Counted from the first letter of the stretch, positions 8,395 through 18,390 are shown. The stretch: 64,000 bases of DNA from CAG-411 sp963643465 (GCA_963643465.1 CAVIJT010000018.1:1-64000), one strand, 5' to 3'. The notes: generated from the letters alone by a model not told the origin. Numbers and translations: made by a program.

Positions 8395-10389
8395 TTATCT
8401 TCCCATAACTTCTCTGGAAACTTCTAATACATGCTGTGTGGTAATACCAAATTTTTCAAACAGGGTAGCCGCTGGCGCACTAGCTCCAAAACCTTCCATA
8501 GTTACGCAAGCTCCATCTAATCCTACATATTTTCCCCATCCGAAGCTAGAAAGTGCTTCAATTGCCACTCTCTTACGACATGCCTTTGGTAATACACTCT
8601 CTTTATACTCTGGACTCTGTTGTTCAAACACATCCATAGATGGCATACTAACCACGCGCACATCCACACCTTCTTTTTCAAGGGTTTCTTTTGCCTCAAT
8701 AGCAAGCTGTACTTCGGAACCACTGGCTATTAAAATCAAATCTGGCTCTGCTTTCTTGCTATCGTCTACAATATATCCACCCTTTAATGCCTCTTTGCTT
8801 GTTCCTGCAAGCTGTGGCAAATTCTGTCTAGTAAGAACCAAAGCAGTAGGTGTTGTCTTAGAAGTTACTGCATAATACCATGCTGCTGCAGTCTCCATCA
8901 TATCTGCCGGACGATATACAGTAAAGTTTGGAAGGGAACGAAGCATTGCCAATTGCTCGATTGGCTCATGAGTAGGTCCATCCTCACCAACTCCAATACT
9001 ATCATGGGTAAATACATAAGTAAGTGGCACACCCATCAAAGCAGAAAGTCTTGCCATAGGTTTTACATAATCAGAAAATACGAAGAAAGTGGACACGTAT
9101 GGTTTTAATCCACCATGAAGTGTCATTCCATTTCCGATAGCTGCCATAGCTAACTCACGTACACCAAAGTGCAGATTTCTTCCTGCATAATTTTCTGCTG
9201 AAAAATCGCCCATCTCGCTCATATTGGTCTTGTTAGAAGGAGCTAAGTCAGCAGAACCTCCGATAAATCCTGGAAGGTAATTTTTAATTTTGTTTATCAT
9301 TTTACCAGAAATATTTCTAGTAGCATCTGCTTTATCTTCTACTGCCCAAAAGTCTTCTTCATCCATCAAAGCCTCTGCTGCATTGTCGCTGTGCATCTTA
9401 TCCCACAATTCTTTCATCTCTGGGAATTTGTTGCAGTATTCCTCGAACAACTGATTCCATTCTGCCTCTGCAGCCTCATTCTTTGCAACAATCTTTGCTG
9501 CATTATCATAAACTTCCTGTGGAACAAAGAATTCTTTGTCTGGATCTAATCCTAAGTTTTCTTTTAAGGCACGTACATTATCAACACCCAAAGGCTCTCC
9601 ATGTGCACTTGCTGTACCTTCTTTTGCTGGACATCCATGACCAATCTTTGTACGAACGGTAATCATAGTAGGTCTTGTAGTATCTGCCTTTGCCTCAGCA
9701 ATTGCCTTTCCAATCTCCTCTAAATTGTTACCATCTTCCACTACTAAAGTCTGGAAGCCAAAGGATTCAAAACGCTTCTGCACATCCTCCTGGAATGCAA
9801 TGTCTGTATCTCCTTCAATAGATATCTTATTAGAATCATAAAGTACAATCAATTTGCCAAGTTTCAATGTTCCTGCAAGGGAAAATGCCTCATAAGAAAT
9901 TCCCTCCATCATACATCCGTCTCCACCGAGCACGTAAGTATAATGGTCTACAACTGGATATCCTTCTTTGTTAAAACGTGAAGCCAAATGTGCCTCTGCC
10001 ATTGCCATACCAACTGCCATTGCCATACCAGCACCAAGTGGTCCTGTAGTAGCTTCCACACCAACGGTATGTCCAAATTCTGGATGTCCCGGTGTCTTAG
10101 AACCCCACTGTCTAAAATTCTTCATATCTTCCATAGACAAATCTCCGTATCCAAAAATATGAAGCAGGGAGTAAAGCAGGGAAGAACCATGTCCACCAGA
10201 AAGAATAAATCGGTCACGGTTTGCCCAATTTGGATTCTTTGGATTGTGTTTCATAAACTTTGCCCATAACTCATATGCCATTGGTGCTGCACCAAGTGGC
10301 AGTCCTGGATGTCCTGAATTTGCTTTCTGTACGGTATCCGCAGCTAAAGCACGGATGGCGTTGACTGACATAACATCAATATCACTCAT
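8395..10389 (-). CDS. tkt: Transketolase
   Basis: A 664-residue full-length transketolase. It transfers two-carbon ketol units between sugar phosphates in the non-oxidative pentose phosphate pathway, using thiamine diphosphate and Mg2+. The N-terminal TPP domain has SGGHGSSLLYSLLHI, the GDGCMMEGISYEA cofactor motif and later KIGHGCPAKEG. The middle pyrimidine-binding domain contains THDSIGVGEDGPTHEP, and a C-terminal transketolase domain follows. The ATG is preceded by AGGAGG at good spacing. It appears to be transcribed alone from a promoter in the 10.39-10.57 kb gap. Confidence 0.96.
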   Translation of the reverse strand: MSDIDVMSVNAIRALAADTVQKANSGHPGLPLGAAPMAYELWAKFMKHNPKNPNWANRDRFILSGGHGSSLLYSLLHIFGYGDLSMEDMKNFRQWGSKTPGHPEFGHTVGVEATTGPLGAGMAMAVGMAMAEAHLASRFNKEGYPVVDHYTYVLGGDGCMMEGISYEAFSLAGTLKLGKLIVLYDSNKISIEGDTDIAFQEDVQKRFESFGFQTLVVEDGNNLEEIGKAIAEAKADTTRPTMITVRTKIGHGCPAKEGTASAHGEPLGVDNVRALKENLGLDPDKEFFVPQEVYDNAAKIVAKNEAAEAEWNQLFEEYCNKFPEMKELWDKMHSDNAAEALMDEEDFWAVEDKADATRNISGKMINKIKNYLPGFIGGSADLAPSNKTNMSEMGDFSAENYAGRNLHFGVRELAMAAIGNGMTLHGGLKPYVSTFFVFSDYVKPMARLSALMGVPLTYVFTHDSIGVGEDGPTHEPIEQLAMLRSLPNFTVYRPADMMETAAAWYYAVTSKTTPTALVLTRQNLPQLAGTSKEALKGGYIVDDSKKAEPDLILIASGSEVQLAIEAKETLEKEGVDVRVVSMPSMDVFEQQSPEYKESVLPKACRKRVAIEALSSFGWGKYVGLDGACVTMEGFGASAPAATLFEKFGITTQHVLEVSREVMGR

Positions 10390-10574
10390 GTACTTTTCCT
10401 CCTAAAAATCGATTACTTTATTTGTGCTTATTCGTATCTTTTACGATACTTTGATTGCCTTTGTATCTTGTTTTATTTTATGGTGGCTTACACATAAGAA
10501 CAGGCGCAAGTCACGCATTATTACATAATCACCCACATTATATACTATTTCGGTAAAAAAATCTACAAAAGTTT
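10390..10574 (-). promoter_or_regulatory. Transketolase promoter and structured 5' leader (tentative)
   Basis: On the minus strand a perfect -10 TATAAT lies at 10542-10537, with only a weak -35 (near TAGATT). About 140 nt of leader follow before the ATG, including a 7-bp stem (CTTGCGC / GTGTAAG) with a 10-nt loop. I tried to match it to a known riboswitch and could not. Confidence 0.4.
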
Positions 10575-13500
10575 TTATATGCAGCGAATATATTTATAAT
10601 ACCAACGCATCCAGATTTTTTTCTCGCTATAGAAAGCGGCTCTCACCGTTTCATACAATTGCCTTCCCTCTGCCGCTTGATTAGCCGTTACTCCATTTTT
10701 ACTAAAGGTATAGTCATTCATCAACTCATAGAAATGTAACCACACTTTGGCATCCACTCCATCTATCGCAATGGCCTGTTCCTGTAACAACTGACGAAGA
10801 GATTGCTCTTTTCCACAGTATTTTTGTATACGAAGAATTTGCTCCATTCGAATATAATAAAAATATAATGCTTTATTGGCGTTTTCCACATTTCCTTCTT
10901 TTTCATATTTCTTTGTTATTATGCCATAACGAAGTCCTATTACCAAAAGAAGGCTTGCTATTCCTAAAATTGCATAAACAATCGGATAATATAGCGTATA
11001 ATCTATCGTTTCCTGCTCCGCACTATTTTCAGGTGCAGAAGTTTGTTTCCCAGGGTTTACAGTGCTAGATGGTGCTTTTGTATTTTTTCCATTACTGCTT
11101 GCAGTTGCTGTCGGTGTTTTACTTGGTTTTACACTTTCCTCTACACCGAAATATGTTTTTGTTACCTCTACTGGAATCCAACCATATCCAGAAATATAAA
11201 TTTCCACCCAGGCATGAGCGTAACGGTCCGTCAAATCTACAGCATGCCATAAGCTGGCTCCCTCCATCGTAACTACATCTTTTTCCTGTAACACCTCTTT
11301 ATCTGCATGATACCCTTCCACATAACGTGCCGGCACTCCCATACTACGGAACATCATGGTAGCAGCAGTGGCATAGTGTACACAGTATCCTTTTTTATTT
11401 TTAAACAAGAAATACTCTACGAAATCTTCTCCTTCCGGTGTAGTTCCCGGTTCCAAACTATATTCTGTATTGTCATATAAATAATTTTGCACAAAAGAAA
11501 TGGTCTGTCGAAGATCTGTTACTCCTGTCATATCTTCTTTTAACACACCTTCCAATTTTTCTTTTATATTTTCCGGCACATCCATATAGGTACGCTCTAC
11601 AAAATTTTCATACTCCTGCTGTTGAACATAGAACTGATACATTCTCTTTAACAAGGAAAAAAATTTGTCCGCATCCTTACTTTCATATAATTTGCGCACA
11701 GCAAACTCCGCACCATGCAGCTCTTCCCATGTCTCATTTTCTAACTCTTCATCATACTCATTTACTTCATACTCCCCATATATCGCCCCTACGGCCTCCT
11801 CACCTTCATCCTCCCTATATATCTCCACTTCTGGAACTGATCTACTTGCATCAGCGATTTCTGTAGGCATTCTCACACTTGAAGTATAGTTATAAATGTC
11901 ATCGCTGGAATACGTACTGGTTCCAGTTCTTGCTATTCTTCTCATCAATTCCTTCACATCGTATTTGCCGTCTGTATCGATTTCGTCTATTTCTTTGGAT
12001 GTATCAACCGATATAGTAACTTCCAGTTTTTTCGCCAACTCAGGACAAACTTCCTTTATACTTTTCCCTTTATAGCTTCCCTCTTCATAATCAAGAATTT
12101 TCTGCCCGCAGGTATCCTCCACCTGCGCTTTGATATCCAAAAACTCTTTCCACAAAATCTTCATCTTGTCATAATAATCCAGCTGACTTTCTATGTCATA
12201 ACTCACATATGGATCTGTGACAACACCAAATGCCTCTGCCTGTCCATTGAAAATACTCCACTCATATTCTCCTACATCCGTTATTTCTTCAGAAATAAAC
12301 CTTCCTTCTTCTTCCCTCACATCCGATGCTACATAATACGGAACAAACTGGGTAGATACAGTTTCTGATACATTTTCCACAATAATGTCGGAAACTACCG
12401 CGCTACATATGGACTTTATTCCATTCCGAAATGTTTCGTAATTATACTTTTTATACCAAAAATCCGTTTCTCCCATTGTATCTTTATAGTTTATCTCAAG
12501 ATTCTCCGTTGTACCTTCATGGAACCAAAAAATGCAATTTGATGGTTTATGTTCAAAAAACGTTTCTAACGCCATACGATAAGAAGCAGCCGCTGTATCA
12601 TAATCATCTAAATAAATACCGCTATTTTCTTCCATTTTGTTACAATCCGTTTCTTCCGCCTCCGACAAAGGTTTCCACTGTTCATCTTCATATTTACTTC
12701 CCACATATCCTCTCAGATAAAGGCCTCCACCTGCTCTTTGCCGCAAATCCAGACTTTTATATTTGACGCGCAATCTTACGGTATCACTATACTGAATGCG
12801 GTCCACTCCGGATATATCACCAAATGAAATTCCACCATCTACAGTTCCTTTATCCAAGCCTTTTCGAATGGTATTGTTGTAGCAGGTTTGTATAGCATTT
12901 TGCAAAAATGTTTTTAAATCGGTTTCTCTAGAAATTTTGTCATAAGTGGCTTCTGTAAATACTTGAAAAAACAAAAAAACACTTGCAATCCCTACCACTA
13001 TTTGCATAAGCCGAATTTTCCATTGCACTTTCATCTCTGTAGTCCGAAGTTTTCGTCTATTGGTATATTTCATTCTACTTCCCAGATACACAATCACGGA
13101 TATGATATATAAGGCAAATGCCTTTTCTCCTGGAACTAAACCAACAACTTCCGGCGCAAACGCTATCACAAAGGTAACGGCTATCACAAAATACGACGCG
13201 ATTTTATGAACCGTAAGGTAAGCCAAAACACCAATCATAAACACAAATACAAACAGCAAAAAAATGGTTAAACTCTTCTGTCTATTTAAATCTGCATATT
13301 CTTCATAAGAAACAAATGTAACTCCATAGTATTTTCCCGCTTTTTTTAAAACTGTATTCACAAAAACAGCCAAACCGTTTGCAATATGACTCCGCATATA
13401 ATAACTAACAACACCATATCCAATTAAATAAAGTGCAACCAGAATTTCTCCGCCCCGTTTCATGGAAAATCCGGTATAAAATGCCAGACAACTTACAAGA

Positions 13501-13703
13501 ATTCCTCCAAGCAGCCACTTCTGCATACATGACATGGAAAATCCCTGTACAAAACACTCTGTCATACCTACTATCATCATGGCAAACAACAGCAACCCTA
13601 CCAAATAGTTTCCTAGTGTATATTTATTCTCTCCAGAAAGCATAACACCTTCACGTATGCTTACTCCCATTTCCTCAGCCATATGTTTTTGTTTCTTTTT
13701 CAT
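10575..13703 (-). CDS. Large membrane-anchored transglutaminase-like protein
   Basis: A 1042-residue protein. Five or six N-terminal transmembrane helices (about 28-260) are followed by a long exported region and then a transglutaminase-like core (about 765-855). The core shows the catalytic Cys in GYCVHYATA, the His in YAHAWVEIY and a GWIPVEVT strand where the third catalytic residue usually sits; here that position is Glu rather than the common Asp. A Ser/Thr-rich linker leads to one more helix (about 907-928) and a cytoplasmic tail. This is the TgpA/DUF3488 architecture that accompanies MoxR and DUF58 proteins. It is the last gene of the protease-MoxR-DUF58 operon. The substrate is unknown, and cell-surface peptide or peptidoglycan processing is inferred. 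Confidence 0.85.
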   Translation of the reverse strand: MKKKQKHMAEEMGVSIREGVMLSGENKYTLGNYLVGLLLFAMMIVGMTECFVQGFSMSCMQKWLLGGILVSCLAFYTGFSMKRGGEILVALYLIGYGVVSYYMRSHIANGLAVFVNTVLKKAGKYYGVTFVSYEEYADLNRQKSLTIFLLFVFVFMIGVLAYLTVHKIASYFVIAVTFVIAFAPEVVGLVPGEKAFALYIISVIVYLGSRMKYTNRRKLRTTEMKVQWKIRLMQIVVGIASVFLFFQVFTEATYDKISRETDLKTFLQNAIQTCYNNTIRKGLDKGTVDGGISFGDISGVDRIQYSDTVRLRVKYKSLDLRQRAGGGLYLRGYVGSKYEDEQWKPLSEAEETDCNKMEENSGIYLDDYDTAAASYRMALETFFEHKPSNCIFWFHEGTTENLEINYKDTMGETDFWYKKYNYETFRNGIKSICSAVVSDIIVENVSETVSTQFVPYYVASDVREEEGRFISEEITDVGEYEWSIFNGQAEAFGVVTDPYVSYDIESQLDYYDKMKILWKEFLDIKAQVEDTCGQKILDYEEGSYKGKSIKEVCPELAKKLEVTISVDTSKEIDEIDTDGKYDVKELMRRIARTGTSTYSSDDIYNYTSSVRMPTEIADASRSVPEVEIYREDEGEEAVGAIYGEYEVNEYDEELENETWEELHGAEFAVRKLYESKDADKFFSLLKRMYQFYVQQQEYENFVERTYMDVPENIKEKLEGVLKEDMTGVTDLRQTISFVQNYLYDNTEYSLEPGTTPEGEDFVEYFLFKNKKGYCVHYATAATMMFRSMGVPARYVEGYHADKEVLQEKDVVTMEGASLWHAVDLTDRYAHAWVEIYISGYGWIPVEVTKTYFGVEESVKPSKTPTATASSNGKNTKAPSSTVNPGKQTSAPENSAEQETIDYTLYYPIVYAILGIASLLLVIGLRYGIITKKYEKEGNVENANKALYFYYIRMEQILRIQKYCGKEQSLRQLLQEQAIAIDGVDAKVWLHFYELMNDYTFSKNGVTANQAAEGRQLYETVRAAFYSEKKIWMRWYYKYIRCI

Positions 13704-13723
13704 TCTTTTTCCTCTTTTTTATA

Positions 13724-14722
13724 CTAACTATTTTTCATCCCCACCATCAAGTATTGCTGTAACTGGATGTGATACTCTTCCGGCTTTTTTGCAAAACCAG
13801 CACGTATCACTGCCTCCGCCAATTGATACAAATCACTTTCCTCATCAATTTTTGTAACAGAAAATTCTTGATACTTTGGATGATACCAAACAATTTCATG
13901 CTTTTTCATGGAAGATAACCTTAACAGGGATTCTCTTACCAATTCCTGCATTTTTGAATCGTACCATGCAAAACCAGGTTTCTCTTCTTCATAAAGCAGA
14001 GAGAAAAACATAATCTCTCGTTCTTTCTGCTCTTGTTCGTATTCTTTTGTCATCCATTTCTTTTTCTTTGCCGATGCTTTCCAATGAATCTGTTTGAGTG
14101 GATCTCCCGGCTGATATTCTCGTATCTGCTTTAAATCAGGCGTATTCTCTGCATATACATCTACAGTATGATCCTGCTCCTCCTCATCATCCGGGTCATT
14201 TAAGTCTAAAACATCTGCCTCTAACATCTGTCGAAAAGTTGGCACTACTACCAGACTTTGAAAAAAGTCCGGTTTTATGGTACAGGAAAAAAGTCCAAAA
14301 TAGTCCACTATTTTCACCTGTTCACAAGAAAATGTCAATAATCCACAATGAGGACAGGAAATGTCAAATCTTATCTGTTCTTTTCCTTTGGCATCCACAC
14401 AAAATTCCATTGTTTTTACTTGTTCCTTTTCATCCAGTTCATGTTTGTATTTCATCTGGAAAATCCCCTTTGAAATAGGAAAGATACTGGCATTTGTTAA
14501 TGTAATATATAGCTTTCCTTCTCCGTTCATTTCCTCTATTTTGTTCTCCACGCTCATAGAAACTTTTACTTTTCTTTTCCAAAAAGGAACACAAATTCCA
14601 AGCAATAAAGGAGTAATACACACGATCCATAAAACAACTGCTGTAGGATAATGATTAAACATTGCTGCAAGGTATATTGCTGCTGCCACAAACAAAAAAT
14701 ACTCTATTCTATTTTTCCACAT
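13724..14722 (-). CDS. DUF58 domain membrane protein
   Basis: A 332-residue protein with two N-terminal transmembrane helices (about 7-45) and a DUF58 core marked by REYQPGDPLKQIHWKASA (about 197-214), the family signature. DUF58 proteins have a vWA-related fold and are almost always coded beside MoxR ATPases. The start ATG directly follows the MoxR stop codon (TAAATG), which implies coupled translation. It probably acts as the membrane partner of the MoxR ATPase in this operon. Residues of a metal-binding MIDAS site are not obvious. The specific process is unknown. Confidence 0.88.
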   Translation of the reverse strand: MWKNRIEYFLFVAAAIYLAAMFNHYPTAVVLWIVCITPLLLGICVPFWKRKVKVSMSVENKIEEMNGEGKLYITLTNASIFPISKGIFQMKYKHELDEKEQVKTMEFCVDAKGKEQIRFDISCPHCGLLTFSCEQVKIVDYFGLFSCTIKPDFFQSLVVVPTFRQMLEADVLDLNDPDDEEEQDHTVDVYAENTPDLKQIREYQPGDPLKQIHWKASAKKKKWMTKEYEQEQKEREIMFFSLLYEEEKPGFAWYDSKMQELVRESLLRLSSMKKHEIVWYHPKYQEFSVTKIDEESDLYQLAEAVIRAGFAKKPEEYHIQLQQYLMVGMKNS

Positions 14723-15673
14723 TTATCTCTCTTCCCTTTTCACTTGTGGCATTGCCACCTGCTCTAAAATTTCAGTCAATACATCCTGTTCCTCTACATG
14801 TCCAAGTTTTGCTTTTTGTTTCAACACAAGACGATGTGCCGCCACATCAGAAAAGATTCGTTGCACATCTTCCGGGATCACATAGTTTCTGCCCTGTACA
14901 TAGGCGCATGCCTTAGCCATAGCCACAAGCGCTAAAGTTCCTCTTGGACTAATTCCTAACTGCACATAACGGTGCTGTCTAGTTGCATCTACCAATTTTA
15001 CAATATACAAATACATGGCATCCTGCAAATGCACCTCTGACACTTGCTTCTGCATGTCTAAAAGCTGTTCAGCAGTCACCAATGGACGAACCTGTTCCAA
15101 CGGATTTCCTCCCTGACGCTCTTTTAGCAGGTTTACTTCTTGTTCTACTGAAGGATATCCCATTGTAAGTCTTGTCATAAAACGATCCAACTGGGATTCC
15201 GGTAAATACTGAGTTCCTATAGATGTAATTGGATTCTGGGTTGCCATAACAAAAAATGGTTCCGGCACTTTCCATGTATTTCCATCTACGGTTACTGTTC
15301 TTTCCTCCATAACTTCCAGCAATGCGGATTGTGTCTTTGGAGAAGTACGGTTAATCTCGTCTGCCAGAAAAATGTTGCACATAACAGCTCCCGGCTTGTA
15401 CACCATTTCATTTTGCTGGTCCAACACAGAAAAGCCTACAATATCACTTGGCAACACATCCGGTGTAAACTGCACACGCTGATATCCAAGCATTAATGTT
15501 TTTGAAAATGCCAACGCCAATGTGGTTTTTCCCACACCCGGTATATCTTCCATAAGCACATGCCCACCCGCTAAGATGGTCATTAACACTTTCTCAATCA
15601 CTTCTTCTTTTCCAGCAATTACTTTTGCCACTTCTTCTTTTACTTCTCTTAACTTTCCCTGATACTCGTTCAT
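14723..15673 (-). CDS. MoxR family AAA+ ATPase
   Basis: A 316-residue AAA+ ATPase of the MoxR group. Visible motifs are Walker A GVGKTTLA (about 46-53), Walker B NIFLADEINRTSP, the sensor-1 region FVMATQNP and an arginine-rich stretch after LDRFMTRL. MoxR ATPases act as chaperones that mature or activate partner complexes. Here the partners are presumably the DUF58 and transglutaminase proteins coded immediately downstream, and possibly the protease coded 23 nt upstream. The ATG has TGGAG upstream. The whole sequence is complete and ordinary in length for the family. Confidence 0.93.
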   Translation of the reverse strand: MNEYQGKLREVKEEVAKVIAGKEEVIEKVLMTILAGGHVLMEDIPGVGKTTLALAFSKTLMLGYQRVQFTPDVLPSDIVGFSVLDQQNEMVYKPGAVMCNIFLADEINRTSPKTQSALLEVMEERTVTVDGNTWKVPEPFFVMATQNPITSIGTQYLPESQLDRFMTRLTMGYPSVEQEVNLLKERQGGNPLEQVRPLVTAEQLLDMQKQVSEVHLQDAMYLYIVKLVDATRQHRYVQLGISPRGTLALVAMAKACAYVQGRNYVIPEDVQRIFSDVAAHRLVLKQKAKLGHVEEQDVLTEILEQVAMPQVKREER

Positions 15674-15696
15674 TCTTTTTCTCCATTCTTTTTAAC

Positions 15697-17610
15697 TTAA
15701 AATTTGAATATTTTGTAAGTAACGTTACCCACCCTGTCTACTACATATATGGATAGATAACCTTTTTTTCTTTTTAATATCTTTGTCCCATCTTTTTTTA
15801 CTTTCATCGTCTTTCCATTTCCCGACACAAAATAGGATTTTTTCTGCTGACCGTAAGCATAACGAATCTGCACAACTTCCGTCTGCTCATCCTTAACAAT
15901 GAGTTTTATTTTAGTATTTACTCGTACTGCACGAACAATGGGCGGTTTTGTATCCACCGTCACATTCAGTCGTGAAATAGTTTCGTTTCCAGCATAATCT
16001 TTGATATAAAATGTATAATCTCCGCTGTCTTTTACTGTCACCTCTTTTCCATTGATGCTTTTTCCTTTCATCCCTTTACGAAAATATTTTGCTGCCTTTT
16101 TTCCTTTTGCATAAAGTATCGTGCAAATACCAGATTCTCCAGCATCTGTTCCTTCCACATGAATCACTCCATCATAGTCAGCGTATAATGTAGTAAAACT
16201 TGGTACTTCCAAGTCTGTTTTTAGCAACCCACGATTTTCTACCGCAAGTTTTGCACTAATAATTCCGGAACGTGCCACTTTTTCCTCTCTAACTCCCGAA
16301 AGGGGCTGATAAGATTGCAACAACACTTCCCGAACATTTTCTGGATATAAGCCATCTTTGTCTGCATAAAGCATAGCCGCAATTCCTGACACAAACGGTA
16401 CTGCCATAGACGTTCCTGACATTCTTCCATACCCTCCGACAATTGTACCATAAATATTGGAGCCTGGTGCAAGAATATCTACACTTTTTCCATAATTAGA
16501 AAAATAAGACAAGGTTCCATCACAATCTACAGAACCTATGGAAATCACATTTGTAAGAGACTTATTATAATTTGCCGGATAACAGGCGATTTTGTCATTA
16601 TCTGCACCTGCATTCCCTGCTGCTGCCACAAACAAACATCCACTTTGAGCAATGACCTTTTTCAAAGCATTGTCCTGTTCACTTAACCACCCGCCCCAAC
16701 TGGCATTGATAATATCTGCACCATTATTTACTGCATATCGAATGGCTTTCACTAACTTGGATGTACTGGTAGCCCCATTGGCTCCTCCCAATGCTTTTAC
16801 AGCCATAATTTTTACATTGACATTACTTGCCACTCCTGCAATTCCTACTCCATTGTTAGCAGTAGCTGCAATCGTTCCCGCGCAGTGTGTTCCATGATTA
16901 TCATTATCTGCCGCTTTTGCCTTTCCATTGTCTTCATAACTGCATATGGAATTATCGCCGTTGAAAAAATCCCATCCATAACGATCATCTACAAATCCAT
17001 TCCCATCATCATCTTTTCCGTTTCCTGCAATCTCATCTTCATTTATCCAAATGGAATCTTTTAAATCTTCATGCTTATAATCAATTCCCGTATCAATCAC
17101 AGCAACTACGACACTATCCTCACTACGAAATTGACTCCATGCCTCTTCTGCCTGCACATCTACTCCAGGAACTGCAATTTTAGGTTCTGTCTCACTATTT
17201 GTATATGTACTGGTACCATCGTTATGGAGCCCCCATTGTTTTTCATAGGAGGCATCATTTACCAAAGCATTCGCTTCTTCTAACATATGATAAGTAAAAT
17301 CCGGCTGCACATCTGCCACTTGTGACTGTTTGGACAAATCCTTAGCCACTGTCAAAAGGGCATCCTTCTCCCCTGAAATGCAATACAACTGTTCTGTCAG
17401 TTGTTCCACCTGACAACCTACATACTCTATCTCAAACTGCGCGTATGGCTTTATTTCCACAATAACAGCATTATTCTCACAAATTTGGGTTGCAAAATCT
17501 GTATTCTCTGCCTGTAGTGAAATATTTTCCCATCCCAGACTGCAACAAAGCATTGCAAGATTTACACTTGCCATCAAAATGCTTATTCCTCGCATCCATT
17601 TGTTTTTCAA
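15697..17610 (-). CDS. Secreted subtilisin-like (S8) serine protease
   Basis: A 637-residue preproprotease. An N-terminal signal-like segment (about 8-34) and a propeptide region (about 45-112) precede the S8 catalytic domain. It shows D173 in VIDTGID, H239 in NHGTHCAGT, the oxyanion N333 in AAGNAGA and S401 in GTSMAVPF. Residues about 450-637 form two beta-rich Ig/invasin-like modules. There is no sorting signal. The start is probably the TTG at 17610, with a weak site (AAGGGAAG) upstream; ATG codon 6 is an alternative. It heads the operon with MoxR, DUF58 and transglutaminase, 23 nt before the MoxR start, an unusual partner. The 119-bp repeats begin 30 bp upstream. Confidence 0.85.
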   Translation of the reverse strand: MKNKWMRGISILMASVNLAMLCCSLGWENISLQAENTDFATQICENNAVIVEIKPYAQFEIEYVGCQVEQLTEQLYCISGEKDALLTVAKDLSKQSQVADVQPDFTYHMLEEANALVNDASYEKQWGLHNDGTSTYTNSETEPKIAVPGVDVQAEEAWSQFRSEDSVVVAVIDTGIDYKHEDLKDSIWINEDEIAGNGKDDDGNGFVDDRYGWDFFNGDNSICSYEDNGKAKAADNDNHGTHCAGTIAATANNGVGIAGVASNVNVKIMAVKALGGANGATSTSKLVKAIRYAVNNGADIINASWGGWLSEQDNALKKVIAQSGCLFVAAAGNAGADNDKIACYPANYNKSLTNVISIGSVDCDGTLSYFSNYGKSVDILAPGSNIYGTIVGGYGRMSGTSMAVPFVSGIAAMLYADKDGLYPENVREVLLQSYQPLSGVREEKVARSGIISAKLAVENRGLLKTDLEVPSFTTLYADYDGVIHVEGTDAGESGICTILYAKGKKAAKYFRKGMKGKSINGKEVTVKDSGDYTFYIKDYAGNETISRLNVTVDTKPPIVRAVRVNTKIKLIVKDEQTEVVQIRYAYGQQKKSYFVSGNGKTMKVKKDGTKILKRKKGYLSIYVVDRVGNVTYKIFKF

Positions 17611-17640
17611 CTGCTCACTTCCCTTCGCTCGTGTTCGCTA

Positions 17641-18004
17641 ACTGTTCTTTCGGTCACACTCTCTCCACTATATTCATGCTTCGCTTCCGCTCGCATTCAT
17701 CAAGTGGAGAAGTGTACATTCTCAGTAACCTCACACTTCGCCTTCGCTCGTGTTCGCTAACTGTTCTTTCGGTCACACTCTCTCCACTATATTCGTGCTT
17801 CGCTTCCGCTCGCATTCATCAAGTGGAGAAGTGTACATTCTCAGTAACCTCACACTTCGCCTTCGCTCGTGTTCGCTAACTGTTCTTTCGGTCACACTCT
17901 CTCCACTATATTCGTGCTTCGCTTCCGCTCGCATTCATCAAGTGGAGAAGTGTACATTCTCAGTAACCTCACACTTCGCCTTCGCTCGTGTTCGCTAACT
18001 GTTC
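17641..18004. repeat. Three tandem copies of a 119-bp unit plus partial ends
   Basis: Units begin at 17641, 17760 and 17879, and a partial fourth begins at 17998. They are nearly identical (one visible difference, CATGC versus CGTGC, in unit 1). A partial copy (17622-17640) also abuts the protease gene. Each unit holds an imperfect inverted pair (ACTCTCTCCACT with AGTGGAGAAGTGT) and is noticeably richer in G+C than its surroundings. The length is not a multiple of three, so open frames across it are incidental. Any promoter for the protease operon must lie in or beyond this array. Confidence 0.9.
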
Positions 18005-18023
18005 ATAGTATACCATAGGAATC

Positions 18024-18076
18024 AAAAAAGAAGAAGGACAATTATCTCCCCATAGATCACTGTCCTTCTTCTTTCT
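18024..18076 (-). terminator. Terminator-like hairpin after the 57-residue gene
   Basis: AAAAAAGAAGAAGGACA and TGTCCTTCTTCTTTCT pair with an intervening loop of about 20 nt. On the minus strand the structure lies just downstream of the small gene and ends in TTTTTTG, so it would separate that gene from the repeat array. Confidence 0.7.
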
Positions 18077-18093
18077 GAAAATAATTCCGCTCG

Positions 18094-18267
18094 TTAATAA
18101 TACAATCCTACACGCTCACATGCGGTATCGCCGTAATACAATACCTCACTCCCAATCGGACTGCATTTACATTCTCCATCCTTGTTATTTCCCTCGCTCA
18201 AAAGAACATATAGCTGCTGTCTCAGCTCGTCCTTTTCCAACTTAGATGTTCTACCCTTCTGCGTCAT
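18094..18267 (-). CDS. Small protein of unknown function (57 aa)
   Basis: A 57-residue hydrophilic protein, accepted as a gene because AGGAG lies eight bases before the ATG at 18267 and a terminator follows the stop. The N-terminal half is basic and helical (KLEKDELRQQLYVLL); the C-terminal half has three cysteines (ECKC and TACERV) and ends GLYY. It could bind a metal or form disulfides. I do not recognise a family. It is a single gene between the repeat array and glucose-6-phosphate isomerase. Confidence 0.55.
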   Translation of the reverse strand: MTQKGRTSKLEKDELRQQLYVLLSEGNNKDGECKCSPIGSEVLYYGDTACERVGLYY

Positions 18268-18390
18268 CACTATCACTCCTTACCTTCCCTTAAAAGTATA
18301 ACATATTTCTCCTTTTTTGTACACAAAAAGTTTATTTTTTACAAAACTTTCGTTTTCGTGTTATTTTCTACCATTTTTTTTAGAAAAAAT

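Noticed and set aside
10390..10574. Riboswitch in the transketolase leader
   Set aside because: A small stem-loop is present, but no known riboswitch core or conserved junction could be recognised.
17490..17998. Long plus-strand open frames rich in Ser, Phe and Arg inside the 119-bp repeats
   Set aside because: They arise from repeat composition; the unit length is not a multiple of three, no ribosome site exists, and they run against the protease gene.
17641..18004. Possible CRISPR array
   Set aside because: Units are 119 bp, directly abutting, with no unique spacers and no cas genes.
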